From CAJPPJ01 sp963536495 (lineage in GTDB: Bacteria > Bacillota_I > Bacilli_A > RF39 > UBA660), in the NCBI GenBank assembly GCA_963536495.1, contig CAUTAF010000009.1, forward strand, positions 1 through 59,108: a stretch of DNA of 59,108 nt, written 5' to 3'. This document shows positions 50,451 to 58,957 of the stretch, one piece after another. The position numbers were made by a program, and so were the translations under genes. Every line of letters begins with the position of its first letter. Positions within the stretch are counted from its first letter, which is position 1. The notes beneath the pieces were generated by a model, which searched no databases, was not told the origin of the DNA, and saw only the letters and a program-made list of their open reading frames with translations.

Positions 50451-52759
50451 TATTTAAAAATATTTTTATATATTTCAGAATATAATGATACTGGAATTAT
50501 CTCTAAGTTTTTCTTTATTTCTTCTGGTACTTCTTCTAAATCTTTAATATTATCTTTTGGAATAAATACTTTTTTCATTCTTGATCTATATGCTCCAATT
50601 AGTTTTTCTTTTAATCCACCTATTGGAAGAACATGACCTCTTAAAGTAATTTCTCCTGTCATACATATATCACTATTTACTTCTTTATTTTTTATTAAAC
50701 TAATAAGTGTTGTAGTAAGTGCTGTACCTGCACTTGGTCCATCTTTTGGAGTTGCTGCTTCTGGTACATTTATATGTATTACCATTTCATCTAATTTATC
50801 TAAATTGATTTTAAATTCTTTAGCATTTGATTTTATATATGATAAAGCAATTCTTGCTGATTCTTTTAAGACATCTCCAAGTGATCCCGTTAGTATTAAA
50901 CTATCTTTTGATTTATACATATTCGCCTCAATTGGTAAGATATCTCCTCCAAAGACTGTATATGCTAAACCATTTACTACCCCTACTCTTTTATTATTTT
51001 CATTTTCATTATAAGAGTATTTAGCAATACCTAAATATTTTTCTATTTCTTTAGATGTAAGTTTATAGATAGTATTTTTCTTTTTATCAAATATTATTTC
51101 TTTAACTATTTTTCTAAAAATACTAGCTATTAATCTATCTAATTCTCTAACTCCTGATTCTTTAGTATAGTTTCTTATTATTTGAAGTATTGATTCATCT
51201 TTTAAACTTACTTCTTTATCAGTTAAACCGTGTTCTTTTAATAAATTAGGTATTAAATAATTTTTAGCAATATCTAATTTTTCATATTCAGTATAACTAG
51301 ATATATCTACAATTTCTAATCTATCTTTTAATTCATTAGGTATTTGTTCTATATAGTTAGCTGTTGCAATAAACATAACTTCACTTAAGTCAAATTCTTC
51401 TTCTATATAGTGATCAACAAATGAAGAGTTTTGTTCTTTATCAAGTACTTCAAGTAAAGCAGATGCTGGATCTCCTTTTATATCCTTAGTCATCTTATCT
51501 ATTTCATCTATTATAAATACTGGATTCTTACTTCCTGCTTTTTTAATTCCTTGAATTATAAGTCCAGGTAAAGAACCTACATAAGTTCTTCTATGTCCAA
51601 CTATTTCAGCTTCATCTCTTACTCCACCTAAAGATATTTTTGTTTGTTTTCTATTTAATGCTTTAGCTATACTTTTAGCCATAGTAGTTTTACCAACACC
51701 AGGAGGACCTACTAAACATAATATTGGACTTCTAAGAGATTTTTTCTTTTGTTTGACAGCTAAATATTCAATGATTCTTTCTTTTACTAATGAAAGTCCA
51801 TAATGAGTCTCATCTAACTTTTTAGCAACGTTTTTTAAGTCTTTTTCATCTTCTGTAGTTTTTTCCCAAGGAAGATTTAATAACCAATCTATATATGAAG
51901 AAATCATTGTCATTTCAGGTGATAATTGATTACCTGCTTCATATTTACTAATTTCTTTTTCAAGTCTTTCTTTAATTTTCTTAGGAGCTTTTAATTTCTT
52001 AGCTTTTTCTTTTAATTCGTCAATTTCTTGATCTGGATTAAACCCTTCTCCTAATTCTTCTTTGATAATTTTTATTTTTTCTTTTAAAATAAATTCTTTT
52101 TGACTTTTTTCTAAAGAAGAAGATACTTTTGATTCAATATCTTGTTCTAGTTCTAATATTTCTAAATCATTATTGATATCCTCAATAATCATAGAAACTC
52201 TTTTTTTAACACTAGTTTCTCTAATATATTCTAATTTTCTTTCATAATCTAATGGTAAGAATATTGCTATTATATCAGTTAATATTTCAATATCTGTAAT
52301 TCCTGTAATTTTAGATAATATACCATTAGATATATATGGAACATTTTCTATATAATTTTCAGTCTTTTTAATTAAGGTTTTTACATAAGCATTATTTTCT
52401 TTAATTGTAAGTTCATCTTCTTGAATATTTTTTATATTACCAATAATTATATCTGATTCTTTTAAATAATTAGTAATTAATACTCTTCTTAATCCTTCTA
52501 TAACTATTCTACTTTTTCCATTAGGCATCTCTATTTTCATTTTGATTTTACCTAAAATACCATAGTTGGATAATTCGTTTATACTTGGTTCTTTTTCTAA
52601 TTTATCATCTAAATTTACAATAAGTATTTCATTATCATAAAAGTTTGATGCTATTTTTATGATGTCTTTATCTGTCTTATCAACTAATTCAATTCTTGCT
52701 TCGCTAGATGGAAAAATCATCATATTTCTCATTATAAGTACTGGTTTATAATTAGTCAT
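50450..52759 (-). CDS. lon: ATP-dependent protease Lon (LonA)
   Basis: 769 aa, cytoplasmic AAA+ serine protease for damaged and regulatory proteins. N-terminal LAN substrate domain (about 1-200), coiled coil, Walker A 'GPPGVGKTTMAKS' (about residue 352), Walker B 'VFIIDEIDKM', and the Ser-Lys protease: 'PKDGPSAGTAL' (catalytic Ser) and 'GGLKEKLIGAYR' (catalytic Lys). It has its own promoter; no CtsR or HrcA operator is evident. Confidence 0.97.
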   Translation of the reverse strand: MTNYKPVLIMRNMMIFPSSEARIELVDKTDKDIIKIASNFYDNEILIVNLDDKLEKEPSINELSNYGILGKIKMKIEMPNGKSRIVIEGLRRVLITNYLKESDIIIGNIKNIQEDELTIKENNAYVKTLIKKTENYIENVPYISNGILSKITGITDIEILTDIIAIFLPLDYERKLEYIRETSVKKRVSMIIEDINNDLEILELEQDIESKVSSSLEKSQKEFILKEKIKIIKEELGEGFNPDQEIDELKEKAKKLKAPKKIKERLEKEISKYEAGNQLSPEMTMISSYIDWLLNLPWEKTTEDEKDLKNVAKKLDETHYGLSLVKERIIEYLAVKQKKKSLRSPILCLVGPPGVGKTTMAKSIAKALNRKQTKISLGGVRDEAEIVGHRRTYVGSLPGLIIQGIKKAGSKNPVFIIDEIDKMTKDIKGDPASALLEVLDKEQNSSFVDHYIEEEFDLSEVMFIATANYIEQIPNELKDRLEIVDISSYTEYEKLDIAKNYLIPNLLKEHGLTDKEVSLKDESILQIIRNYTKESGVRELDRLIASIFRKIVKEIIFDKKKNTIYKLTSKEIEKYLGIAKYSYNENENNKRVGVVNGLAYTVFGGDILPIEANMYKSKDSLILTGSLGDVLKESARIALSYIKSNAKEFKINLDKLDEMVIHINVPEAATPKDGPSAGTALTTTLISLIKNKEVNSDICMTGEITLRGHVLPIGGLKEKLIGAYRSRMKKVFIPKDNIKDLEEVPEEIKKNLEIIPVSLYSEIYKNIFK

Positions 52760-52782
52760 CTTTTCTCCTTAATATGAGTATT

Positions 52783-52810
52783 ATTATAACTGTATTTTTT
52801 TTATTTTCAA
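52783..52810 (-). promoter_or_regulatory. lon promoter, TTGAAA-N16-TATAAT
   Basis: On the minus strand: TTGAAA (52810-52805), 16-base spacer, TATAAT (52788-52783), then AAGGAGAAAAG before the ATG at 52759. Confidence 0.6.
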
Positions 52811-52836
52811 GGAAAACTTCCAAAAAATAAAATAAA

Positions 52837-52860
52837 AAAATAAGAAATTAATCTTATTTT
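52837..52860 (-). terminator. Terminator downstream of the 450-aa gene
   Basis: AAAATAAGA (52837-52845) and TCTTATTTT (52852-52860) form a 9-bp stem containing the stop codon; T-tract follows on the minus strand. Confidence 0.65.
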
Positions 52861-54206
52861 TTCTTATTCTTTTTTTGTTTTTTATTTTTCTTCTTTTTAG
52901 TTTTAGATTTAGTTTGATTATGTAATTTTGTATGTATTTTATTAACTTTTTTATAAGCTTTTTTATTTTTTATATCAGTTATTTTAATATAATAACAAGT
53001 AAAAATTATAATTAAAATTATCACAATAATAACTAAATACTTAAGTAAATTTTCATGAATAAATAGTTTATTATAATTATCTATAGATTTTTCACTTATT
53101 ATAGAAATATTAGATGTATCACTTATTACTTTTATAATTTTATTAATATTTTTAGTATTTAAATAACTTGTCTTTAAATTTTTATTAATCTTATATAATT
53201 TATTATTAGTAGCAATATAAAATTCATTATTTTCTTTTAAAACAAACGGTTCTATAAGAGAGAAAATAATTTTTTTATCTATTAATTTATTATCTTTATA
53301 TTTAGATATTTCTATTTCTTTTTTTTCTAATAAATAATTAAAAATAATTGTTTGATCTAATTCTTCATATACATATATTACTTTAGCAGCAATATTTTTT
53401 TCTTGTTCTTTTTGAAATATAATTTTTTCTTTATTCGAGTACTTAGTAAGTATTCCACCTAAATTATTTTCTCCAAGTAAAAAATAACTCTTATCTTTAT
53501 TTTCTATAATTTTAGTAAATTCTTTATATCCTAAAGACATACTTATAAGTTTTTTTAATGTTTTATCATATTTTATCATAAGAGATTCTTTAGTTATATA
53601 ATCTTCTCCTACCATTAAAAAATAATCTTTTGTAACTATGAAATCATTAAATATAGAAGAATTATCTTCAAGTACTTTTTGTTCTTCTTTTAAATCATCT
53701 TTATTAATTTTTATAATAAATGCAGGACTTCCTCCAATTAATATTAATTCATTTTTATTTATTTTTTTGATATTTGTAACTGTTCCAGAAAAACTTTTTT
53801 GAGATAATTTTTTTCCATTAGAAGATATTTTAGTAACAGAAAAAAAATTATTATCTGTATTTTCAACTACATAATATTCTTTATTATCTATATATACTAA
53901 AGATTTAGGCATTTGATATATAGATTTTTTATTTTTTTTAACACTCTTATTAGATAAATTAATTTTAAAAACTTCTTTATTATCAGTATATTTTATTAAG
54001 ATATTTTTATAATTCCTAATATATGTTTCATCTTCATAATTTTCATTAATTATTTCAGATTTTAAAACTAAAATATCATTTTTATCTTTTAATATATCAA
54101 TATTTATTTCATTGTTTAAGGTTTTAATATCTAAAGCAAAACTATGAAAATTAGAAAAAAATATCATCAAAAATAACATTACTAATACTTTAATTGTTTT
54201 TTTCAT
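52854..54206 (-). CDS. Hypothetical exported protein with C-terminal anchor and Lys-rich tail (450 aa)
   Basis: Signal peptide (about 1-25, ending 'SNFHSFA'), then about 360 extracellular residues in a repeating strand pattern ('NELILIGGSPAFIIKINKDD', 'KDYFLMVGEDYITKES', 'DKSYFLLGENNLGGILTKY') that looks like a beta-propeller. A TM helix (about 388-407) and a cytoplasmic tail that is almost all Lys and Asn complete it. The propeller is inferred from periodicity; the function is unknown. It follows murE on the same strand. Confidence 0.6.
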   Translation of the reverse strand: MKKTIKVLVMLFLMIFFSNFHSFALDIKTLNNEINIDILKDKNDILVLKSEIINENYEDETYIRNYKNILIKYTDNKEVFKINLSNKSVKKNKKSIYQMPKSLVYIDNKEYYVVENTDNNFFSVTKISSNGKKLSQKSFSGTVTNIKKINKNELILIGGSPAFIIKINKDDLKEEQKVLEDNSSIFNDFIVTKDYFLMVGEDYITKESLMIKYDKTLKKLISMSLGYKEFTKIIENKDKSYFLLGENNLGGILTKYSNKEKIIFQKEQEKNIAAKVIYVYEELDQTIIFNYLLEKKEIEISKYKDNKLIDKKIIFSLIEPFVLKENNEFYIATNNKLYKINKNLKTSYLNTKNINKIIKVISDTSNISIISEKSIDNYNKLFIHENLLKYLVIIVIILIIIFTCYYIKITDIKNKKAYKKVNKIHTKLHNQTKSKTKKKKNKKQKKNKKK

Positions 54207-54225
54207 AGTCTCTCCTTTTAATATT

Positions 54226-55617
54226 TTATTTTAAATTTTTTCTTACTTCTTCTTCATCGTTCATCACTATTGGTCCAGTAATACATTTATGACTTTTTTC
54301 ATTTCCTTTTCCTAAAATAAATATAATATCATCTTTTTTAGCAATTTCCATAGCTTTTTTTATAGCTTTTTTTCTATCTACTTCAATTATAAAATGATCA
54401 TTTTTAAAACCAGTTAGTATTTCTTTAATAATATCTAGTGGATCTTCATCAGCTGGATCATCAAAACATAGAATTGATAAATCTGCTTTTTCACTAAGTA
54501 ATTCTCCTACTATTGGTCTTTTTCCTTTATCTCTACTACCAGCCATACCTGTTACTACAATTTTTCTATTTACTTTTAAATTATCTGCAAGACTTAAAAT
54601 ATTTTTAATAGCATTAACTGTATGAGCATAATCTATCACTATTTTATAATCTTGACCCATATCTATAAAATTAACTCTACCAGGAATAGATATATTCTTT
54701 ATATTATCTTTATAATTAATATTTAATTTTTCACATAATAATATTGCTGCTGATAAATTATATACATTAAAACTTCCAATAAGTGGTGAATTTATATTAA
54801 TTATATTATTGTTATATAAGATATCAAATTTTGTAGAATGATCAAAATATTCTATGTTTTTAAAACTTAAATCAGCATCTTTTCCATAACTATAATTAAT
54901 TTTATTAATCTTCTTAAAATCTTCATATAATTTATCATCTTTATTTAAAATAGCAATTCCATCTTCTTTTAAATGATGAAATATTTCTTTCTTACATTCA
55001 ATATAATTTTCTATTGTTTTATGTACATTTAAATGATCTCTTGTAACATTAGTTAAAATAAGAGCATCAAAATATAAATTTCTTAGTCTTTTTCTAAGAG
55101 ATGCTTCACTAGATACTTCCATAACTATATATTTACATCCAGCATCTTTTAATTCTTTAAAATATTTATACATTAAATCAGCATCAGGTGTTGTGTTATT
55201 TGTTTCTTTATGAAATTTACTACAAGAATATCCATTTGTTCCAATATATCCACATATATCATTACCTATTAATGTAGATAAAATCATTGCCGTACTTGTT
55301 TTTCCATCAGTTCCAGTAACTCCAAATAATTTAAAGTCACCTTCATGGTAATCGTATAACTTTCTAGCAATTTTAGGCATTTCTTCATCACAATCATCTA
55401 CTTTTATAACTAATACATCATCTCTTTTAATATCTTTACTTACAACTATAACACTAGCTCCATTATTTACTGCTTCATCAATAAATTCATGTCTATCAAA
55501 ATTAACTCCACTAACACAAACAAAAATATCATTTTCTTTAACTGCTTTTGAATTTATTTTTATATCCTTTACTTCTATATCACTATTTATATTAAATATA
55601 TCTTTTACTGTTTTCAT
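54226..55617 (-). CDS. murE: UDP-N-acetylmuramoyl-tripeptide synthetase MurE
   Basis: Mur ligase adding the third stem-peptide amino acid. P-loop 'FGVTGTDGKTSTAMIL' (about residue 98), 'NTTPDADLMYKYF', 'MEVSSEASLRKRL', 'VTRDHLNVHKTIENY', and 'PGRVNFIDMG' are conserved. Diaminopimelate enzymes carry DNPR at the specificity loop; here it is 'FDDPADEDP', with Ala for the Arg, as in lysine-type MurE of Staphylococcus, so lysine is the likelier substrate. 463 aa. Its start overlaps the holA stop (4 bases). Confidence 0.9.
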   Translation of the reverse strand: MKTVKDIFNINSDIEVKDIKINSKAVKENDIFVCVSGVNFDRHEFIDEAVNNGASVIVVSKDIKRDDVLVIKVDDCDEEMPKIARKLYDYHEGDFKLFGVTGTDGKTSTAMILSTLIGNDICGYIGTNGYSCSKFHKETNNTTPDADLMYKYFKELKDAGCKYIVMEVSSEASLRKRLRNLYFDALILTNVTRDHLNVHKTIENYIECKKEIFHHLKEDGIAILNKDDKLYEDFKKINKINYSYGKDADLSFKNIEYFDHSTKFDILYNNNIININSPLIGSFNVYNLSAAILLCEKLNINYKDNIKNISIPGRVNFIDMGQDYKIVIDYAHTVNAIKNILSLADNLKVNRKIVVTGMAGSRDKGKRPIVGELLSEKADLSILCFDDPADEDPLDIIKEILTGFKNDHFIIEVDRKKAIKKAMEIAKKDDIIFILGKGNEKSHKCITGPIVMNDEEEVRKNLK

Positions 55618-56495
55618 AAGTTCTTTATTATTACCTCCAACTCAGCTTCGTAACTTTTACCAGTTTTTAATTTGATTTCTATATCTGCTAATTTATTTAA
55701 TAAAATAATTAATTCACCTTTATCATATAAATAATCATTTTCAATTATCTTATCAAATCTATATTTATTTATTCCAAGTTCTTTTAAAATTTCACTATTA
55801 CTTAAATTTTCTTCTTTATATAATTTATATTTTAATAAGATTCTAAACTGTTCTGCTATTTGATAAATTATATGTAAAAGTTCCATATCTTTATTATTTT
55901 TTAAATCATCTAAAATTTCTAATGCTTTATCAGTATTCTTTTTACCTATCATATCAAGTAAAGTAAATATATTGATATTTAAATCTTTAACTGCTATTTT
56001 CTTTATATCATCAATAGTTATTTTACTATTATCATTTTTATAATCTTTAATATTTTTTAAAGCATTTATAATCTTATAATTTTCATTTCCAACATAATCT
56101 ATTAAAAATCTTTTTGTAGTATTATCGATATTATAATTTTCATCTATATATGAATATATATTTATTTTTTCTTCCATTACTTTACTATATTTTTTTAAAA
56201 TAGCATCTTCTTTATCTGCTAGTATAAATAATATATTATTAGGATTAGGATTTTCTAAATACTTAATAAATTTGGCAGAATTTTTTAAATCTTTAGTTTT
56301 AAAATTATAAAGAATTACAAGTTTATTAGGCACTAAAAAATTATATGAATCTAATACAACAATTAAATCTTCAATAGTTCTTGTATTATAATCAAATTTT
56401 TCTATTTCATAATCTTTATATTTTTCTTTTAATATATCTAAATTGTAATCTAGTACTATTTTATCTTCACTTATTAAAGAATATACATAATCCAT
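55614..56495 (-). CDS. holA: DNA polymerase III subunit delta (HolA)
   Basis: 293 aa clamp-loader delta subunit that opens the sliding clamp. The family is recognised by layout more than by strict motifs: 'EDLIVVLDSYNFLVPNKLVIL', 'NNILFILADKED', then a C-terminal helical bundle with 'LLHIIYQIAEQFRILLKYKL', 'EILKELGINKYRFDKI' and 'LIILLNKLADIEIKLKTGK', where R/K-rich positions match HolA. Slightly shorter than the usual 340 aa. GGTGAG precedes the ATG. Overlaps murE. Confidence 0.85.
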   Translation of the reverse strand: MDYVYSLISEDKIVLDYNLDILKEKYKDYEIEKFDYNTRTIEDLIVVLDSYNFLVPNKLVILYNFKTKDLKNSAKFIKYLENPNPNNILFILADKEDAILKKYSKVMEEKINIYSYIDENYNIDNTTKRFLIDYVGNENYKIINALKNIKDYKNDNSKITIDDIKKIAVKDLNINIFTLLDMIGKKNTDKALEILDDLKNNKDMELLHIIYQIAEQFRILLKYKLYKEENLSNSEILKELGINKYRFDKIIENDYLYDKGELIILLNKLADIEIKLKTGKSYEAELEVIIKNL

Positions 56496-56510
56496 TATCT
56501 CACCACTTTC

Positions 56511-56519
56511 ATTATAACA
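56511..56519 (-). promoter_or_regulatory. Extended -10 promoter of holA-murE
   Basis: On the minus strand TG-T-TATAAT (TATAAT 56516-56511), directly following the T-tract of the terminator at 56521. Confidence 0.6.
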
Positions 56520-56520
56520 A

Positions 56521-56548
56521 AAAAATGATATATTTATATATCATTTTT
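56521..56548 (-). terminator. Terminator after the 131-aa gene
   Basis: Perfect 12-bp arms AAAAATGATATA (56521-56532) and TATATCATTTTT (56537-56548) around TTTA, with a T-tract on the minus strand that leads straight into the holA promoter. Confidence 0.75.
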
Positions 56549-56929
56549 ATATTTTCTATCTTTTTTATAATTAGGATTTATTTCATATTCTCTTAAAAGT
56601 ATTAATCCCAAAATCCAATAACCTAATTCAATTATTTCATTATATTTTTCATAACTTACATCTTCTGGAAATACAATAACATTATATCGAATTTTTTGTA
56701 ATTCTAAATGATTTATATATATTAAAGATTTATATTTTATATAAATTTTTAACCATTTTCTTATGTAATTTAATTTTTCTTTTATTTTTTTATCAATATC
56801 ATTTTCATTTAAAGAACTATCTAATAACAAAATATATGTAGCATGATATAAAAGTCTAGCAAAACAATATTCAATATTTTCTTCAGTAGGATTACTAGAA
56901 GTATAAACTTTGTTTTTATCAATTTTCAT
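56534..56929 (-). CDS. Unrecognised 'IEYCF-KWLK' repeat family, single-domain member (131 aa)
   Basis: Contains one copy of a domain shared with the 57.6-kb gene and the right-edge fragment: 'NIEYCFARLLYHATYILL', then 'KLNYIRKWLKIYIKYKSLIYINHLEL', ending in 'ILGLILLREYEI'. All-helical, soluble, no catalytic motif. Downstream of the CFI-box gene with a 12-base gap, so co-transcribed with it. I know no described family with this signature. Confidence 0.55.
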   Translation of the reverse strand: MKIDKNKVYTSSNPTEENIEYCFARLLYHATYILLLDSSLNENDIDKKIKEKLNYIRKWLKIYIKYKSLIYINHLELQKIRYNVIVFPEDVSYEKYNEIIELGYWILGLILLREYEINPNYKKDRKYKNDI

Positions 56930-56941
56930 AGTTTATATTTG

Positions 56942-57583
56942 CTAAACCATCCTTCTTTTATTTATCATTTGTTTAACTTTAACTTTAGCTAAAAAATCCT
57001 TTTCTAATACCATGCTACTAATTTTATATCTATCATAAGCTTTTTGATATTCTTGTTTTTCTATAAATTGTATACATGGTTCAATAATATATTTATATAT
57101 ATCATTATATATTTTATCTTTATATTCTGAATTATCTATAGCTTCTACTATTTTAGGAGCTACTTTATAATAATGTTCAATATCTTCTTGAGATACATAT
57201 TTATCTCTAAAGTTCCTCAAAATACTTAATTCATAACAATTATCATCAAAATTATCTTTTAAATATTTCATACAAGACGTAGTTAAATAACAGTTACCGC
57301 TAGTTTCTTCTTTTTCGCTTCTATCATCATTATGATAACGTGTTTTATATTCAGCTGTTTCTTTACCATCTTTTTCTTTATATTTTAAATTAAAATGAAG
57401 TGATGAATGTTCATATTTTCTTGGGTCTCCATCATATGCACTTATATGAACTTTTCCAAATCTATCAACATCTACTTCAATAGCAACTCCTTTACTATTA
57501 ACATATCTGCCTTTATAATCTCTAGAAAATGTATATCCATCATATTCTATTTCATCTGGCATATCATCATCGCTATTATACAT
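56942..57583 (-). CDS. CFI-box-CTERM-like protein (213 aa)
   Basis: The N-terminal half is acidic and Tyr-rich ('EIEYDGYTFSRDYKGRYVN', about 10-60). The C-terminal half matches the CFI-box pattern, a Cys-hydrophobic-x-T start followed by LRxFRD and a YY-x-x-(S/A)P segment: 'NCYLTTSCMKYL', 'ELSILRNFRDKYV', 'EHYYKVAPKIVEAI'. The family's role is unknown. It lies between two genes of the IEYCF-KWLK family, which suggests a shared function. AGGAGG precedes the ATG. Confidence 0.65.
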   Translation of the reverse strand: MYNSDDDMPDEIEYDGYTFSRDYKGRYVNSKGVAIEVDVDRFGKVHISAYDGDPRKYEHSSLHFNLKYKEKDGKETAEYKTRYHNDDRSEKEETSGNCYLTTSCMKYLKDNFDDNCYELSILRNFRDKYVSQEDIEHYYKVAPKIVEAIDNSEYKDKIYNDIYKYIIEPCIQFIEKQEYQKAYDRYKISSMVLEKDFLAKVKVKQMINKRRMV

Positions 57584-57608
57584 AAAATCCTCCTTTTTTA
57601 TAAACAGA

Positions 57609-58346
57609 TTATATCTCTTTGATATTATCGATTTCTGTTTTTCTAAGGCATATTATAGCCCAAATCCAATCTATTGTAATACGTATTTTTACTGGATAAC
57701 TATCTTCTTTTTTATAATATAATTCTTGTATATTATTATATACTTTAATTAATTCTTTATGATCTATATATACTAAAGTTCTTTGTTTAGCATATATTTT
57801 TAACCATTTTTTTACGTAATTTAGTATTTTTTTAATATCTTGTTTTAAATAACTATATTCTTCATCTAAAATTAAATATTCTAAATAAAATATTGTTTGA
57901 GAAAAAGCATATTCTATATTTTGGTGATTAACTAGCTTAATATTAAAATTTTTCTCATAGAATATTTGACTTTTAATTTTATGATTATTATCTTTTTGCA
58001 TATTTATCCCCGAGTTAGTTTTCAATATAATTAATTCTTTTACAAAATTATATAATTCTAGTATTTCTACACATTTTTTATTTATTTTTTTACTTGCAAA
58101 TAAATCATCTATAATCTTTAAAACTTTATCTATATCGCTATTATCAATATCTTTTAAAGATTTAAATTTTATATAAGTTTTTAACCATTTTTTTATATAA
58201 ATTAAAATAATAGATATTTCATAATTTATATGTTTATATTCTAGATTAATATTTAAATATTCTGTATAAAACAAAAGTCTAGAAAAACAATATTCTATTT
58301 TATTTTCTTTTGTATTTAAAAAATTAAAATTTGAATCTTTTTTCAT
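57609..58346 (-). CDS. Unrecognised 'IEYCF-KWLK' family, two-domain member (245 aa)
   Basis: Two tandem copies of the domain in the 131-aa protein: 'KIEYCFSRLLFYTEYL' with 'YIKKWLKTYIKFKSLKDID' (about 14-65), and 'NIEYAFSQTIFYLEYL' with 'YVKKWLKIYAKQRTLVYID' (about 148-205). Each is followed by a helical segment ending near 'ELIIL' or 'AIICLR'. I prefer ATG at 58346; a TTG two codons upstream is possible. It precedes the CFI-box gene by 26 bases. A 28-bp palindrome sits just upstream. Confidence 0.55.
   Translation of the reverse strand: MKKDSNFNFLNTKENKIEYCFSRLLFYTEYLNINLEYKHINYEISIILIYIKKWLKTYIKFKSLKDIDNSDIDKVLKIIDDLFASKKINKKCVEILELYNFVKELIILKTNSGINMQKDNNHKIKSQIFYEKNFNIKLVNHQNIEYAFSQTIFYLEYLILDEEYSYLKQDIKKILNYVKKWLKIYAKQRTLVYIDHKELIKVYNNIQELYYKKEDSYPVKIRITIDWIWAIICLRKTEIDNIKEI
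57983..58132. repeat. Direct repeat, copy 1 (inside the two-domain gene)
   Basis: Nearly the same sequence as 58958-59108, differing by a few substitutions and small indels; identical over most of 58060-58132. It encodes the end of domain 1 ('LFASKKINKKCVEILELYN'). Confidence 0.75.
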
Positions 58347-58366
58347 ACGCAATTCTTCTATTAATT

Positions 58367-58394
58367 ATTTTATAACATTATAATGTTATAAAAT
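58367..58394. promoter_or_regulatory. Perfect 28-bp palindrome upstream of the two-domain gene
   Basis: Each half reads ATTTTATAACATTA outward to the centre with no loop. TATAAT lies at its centre on both strands, about 30 bases before the gene start, so it overlaps the likely -10 and could be an operator. Confidence 0.5.
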
Positions 58395-58469
58395 CAAGTG
58401 TATATTTTTTATTAATTATTTATATCTATGATTATCTTGTGATAATGTCTTAACGATTATCTTTGGATT

Positions 58470-58941
58470 ATGTCTCAATTAAAATACATAATATGTCACT
58501 GAGATGACAATATGAGAAAGGTAAAATTAAGAATGAATGAATATCATAAATATTTCATAATAAAAAATTTAGTTGATAATGGCGGCAATAAAAATAATGC
58601 TGCTATCAAACTAAATTTATCAAGAAGAAAAATAAATCGTCTTATTATTAAATATAAGGAGAAAGGTAAATCCGGATTTGTCCACGGCAACCGAGGACAT
58701 AAACCTACCAACACCCTAGATCTAACTATCTCCCAGAACACTATACTACTTTATCAGAATAAATACTATAATCACTTTAAAGATTTACTAGAAGAAAAAG
58801 AAAACATCAACAAAACAGATAAAGAAATATATCCCTCCAATGAATCATTCGTGGAGAGTTGAAGTTTTTAAAAGGCAGCAACAAAAAGCGCATACAATTT
58901 ATGTATACGCTTAACACTAATGTTTTAAATTATTTGAGACA
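58470..58941 (+). mobile_element. Remnant of an ISNCY/IS1202-like insertion sequence
   Basis: Bounded by imperfect inverted repeats: ATGTCTCAATTAAAAT at the left (58470-58485) and, read inward from the right (58941-58926), ATGTCTCAAATAATTT. It holds only the DNA-binding part of a transposase, then a hairpin AAGCGCATACA/TGTATACGCTT (58887-58913). At about 470 bp it is far shorter than a full element (about 1.5 kb), so the catalytic part has been deleted. Confidence 0.6.
58512..58862 (+). pseudogene. Truncated ISNCY-type transposase (N-terminal helix-turn-helix part)
   Basis: 116 codons. 'NAAIKLNLSRRKINRLIIKY' is the helix-turn-helix and 'GKSGFVHGNRGHKP' is the motif that follows it in ISNCY/IS1202 transposases (GNRGxKP). 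Full proteins continue with a DDE integrase core of about 300 residues, absent here: the frame ends after 'YPSNESFVES'. Local GC is visibly higher than in neighbouring genes, consistent with transfer. Confidence 0.7.
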
Positions 58942-58957
58942 TTTTCTTAAGATATTG

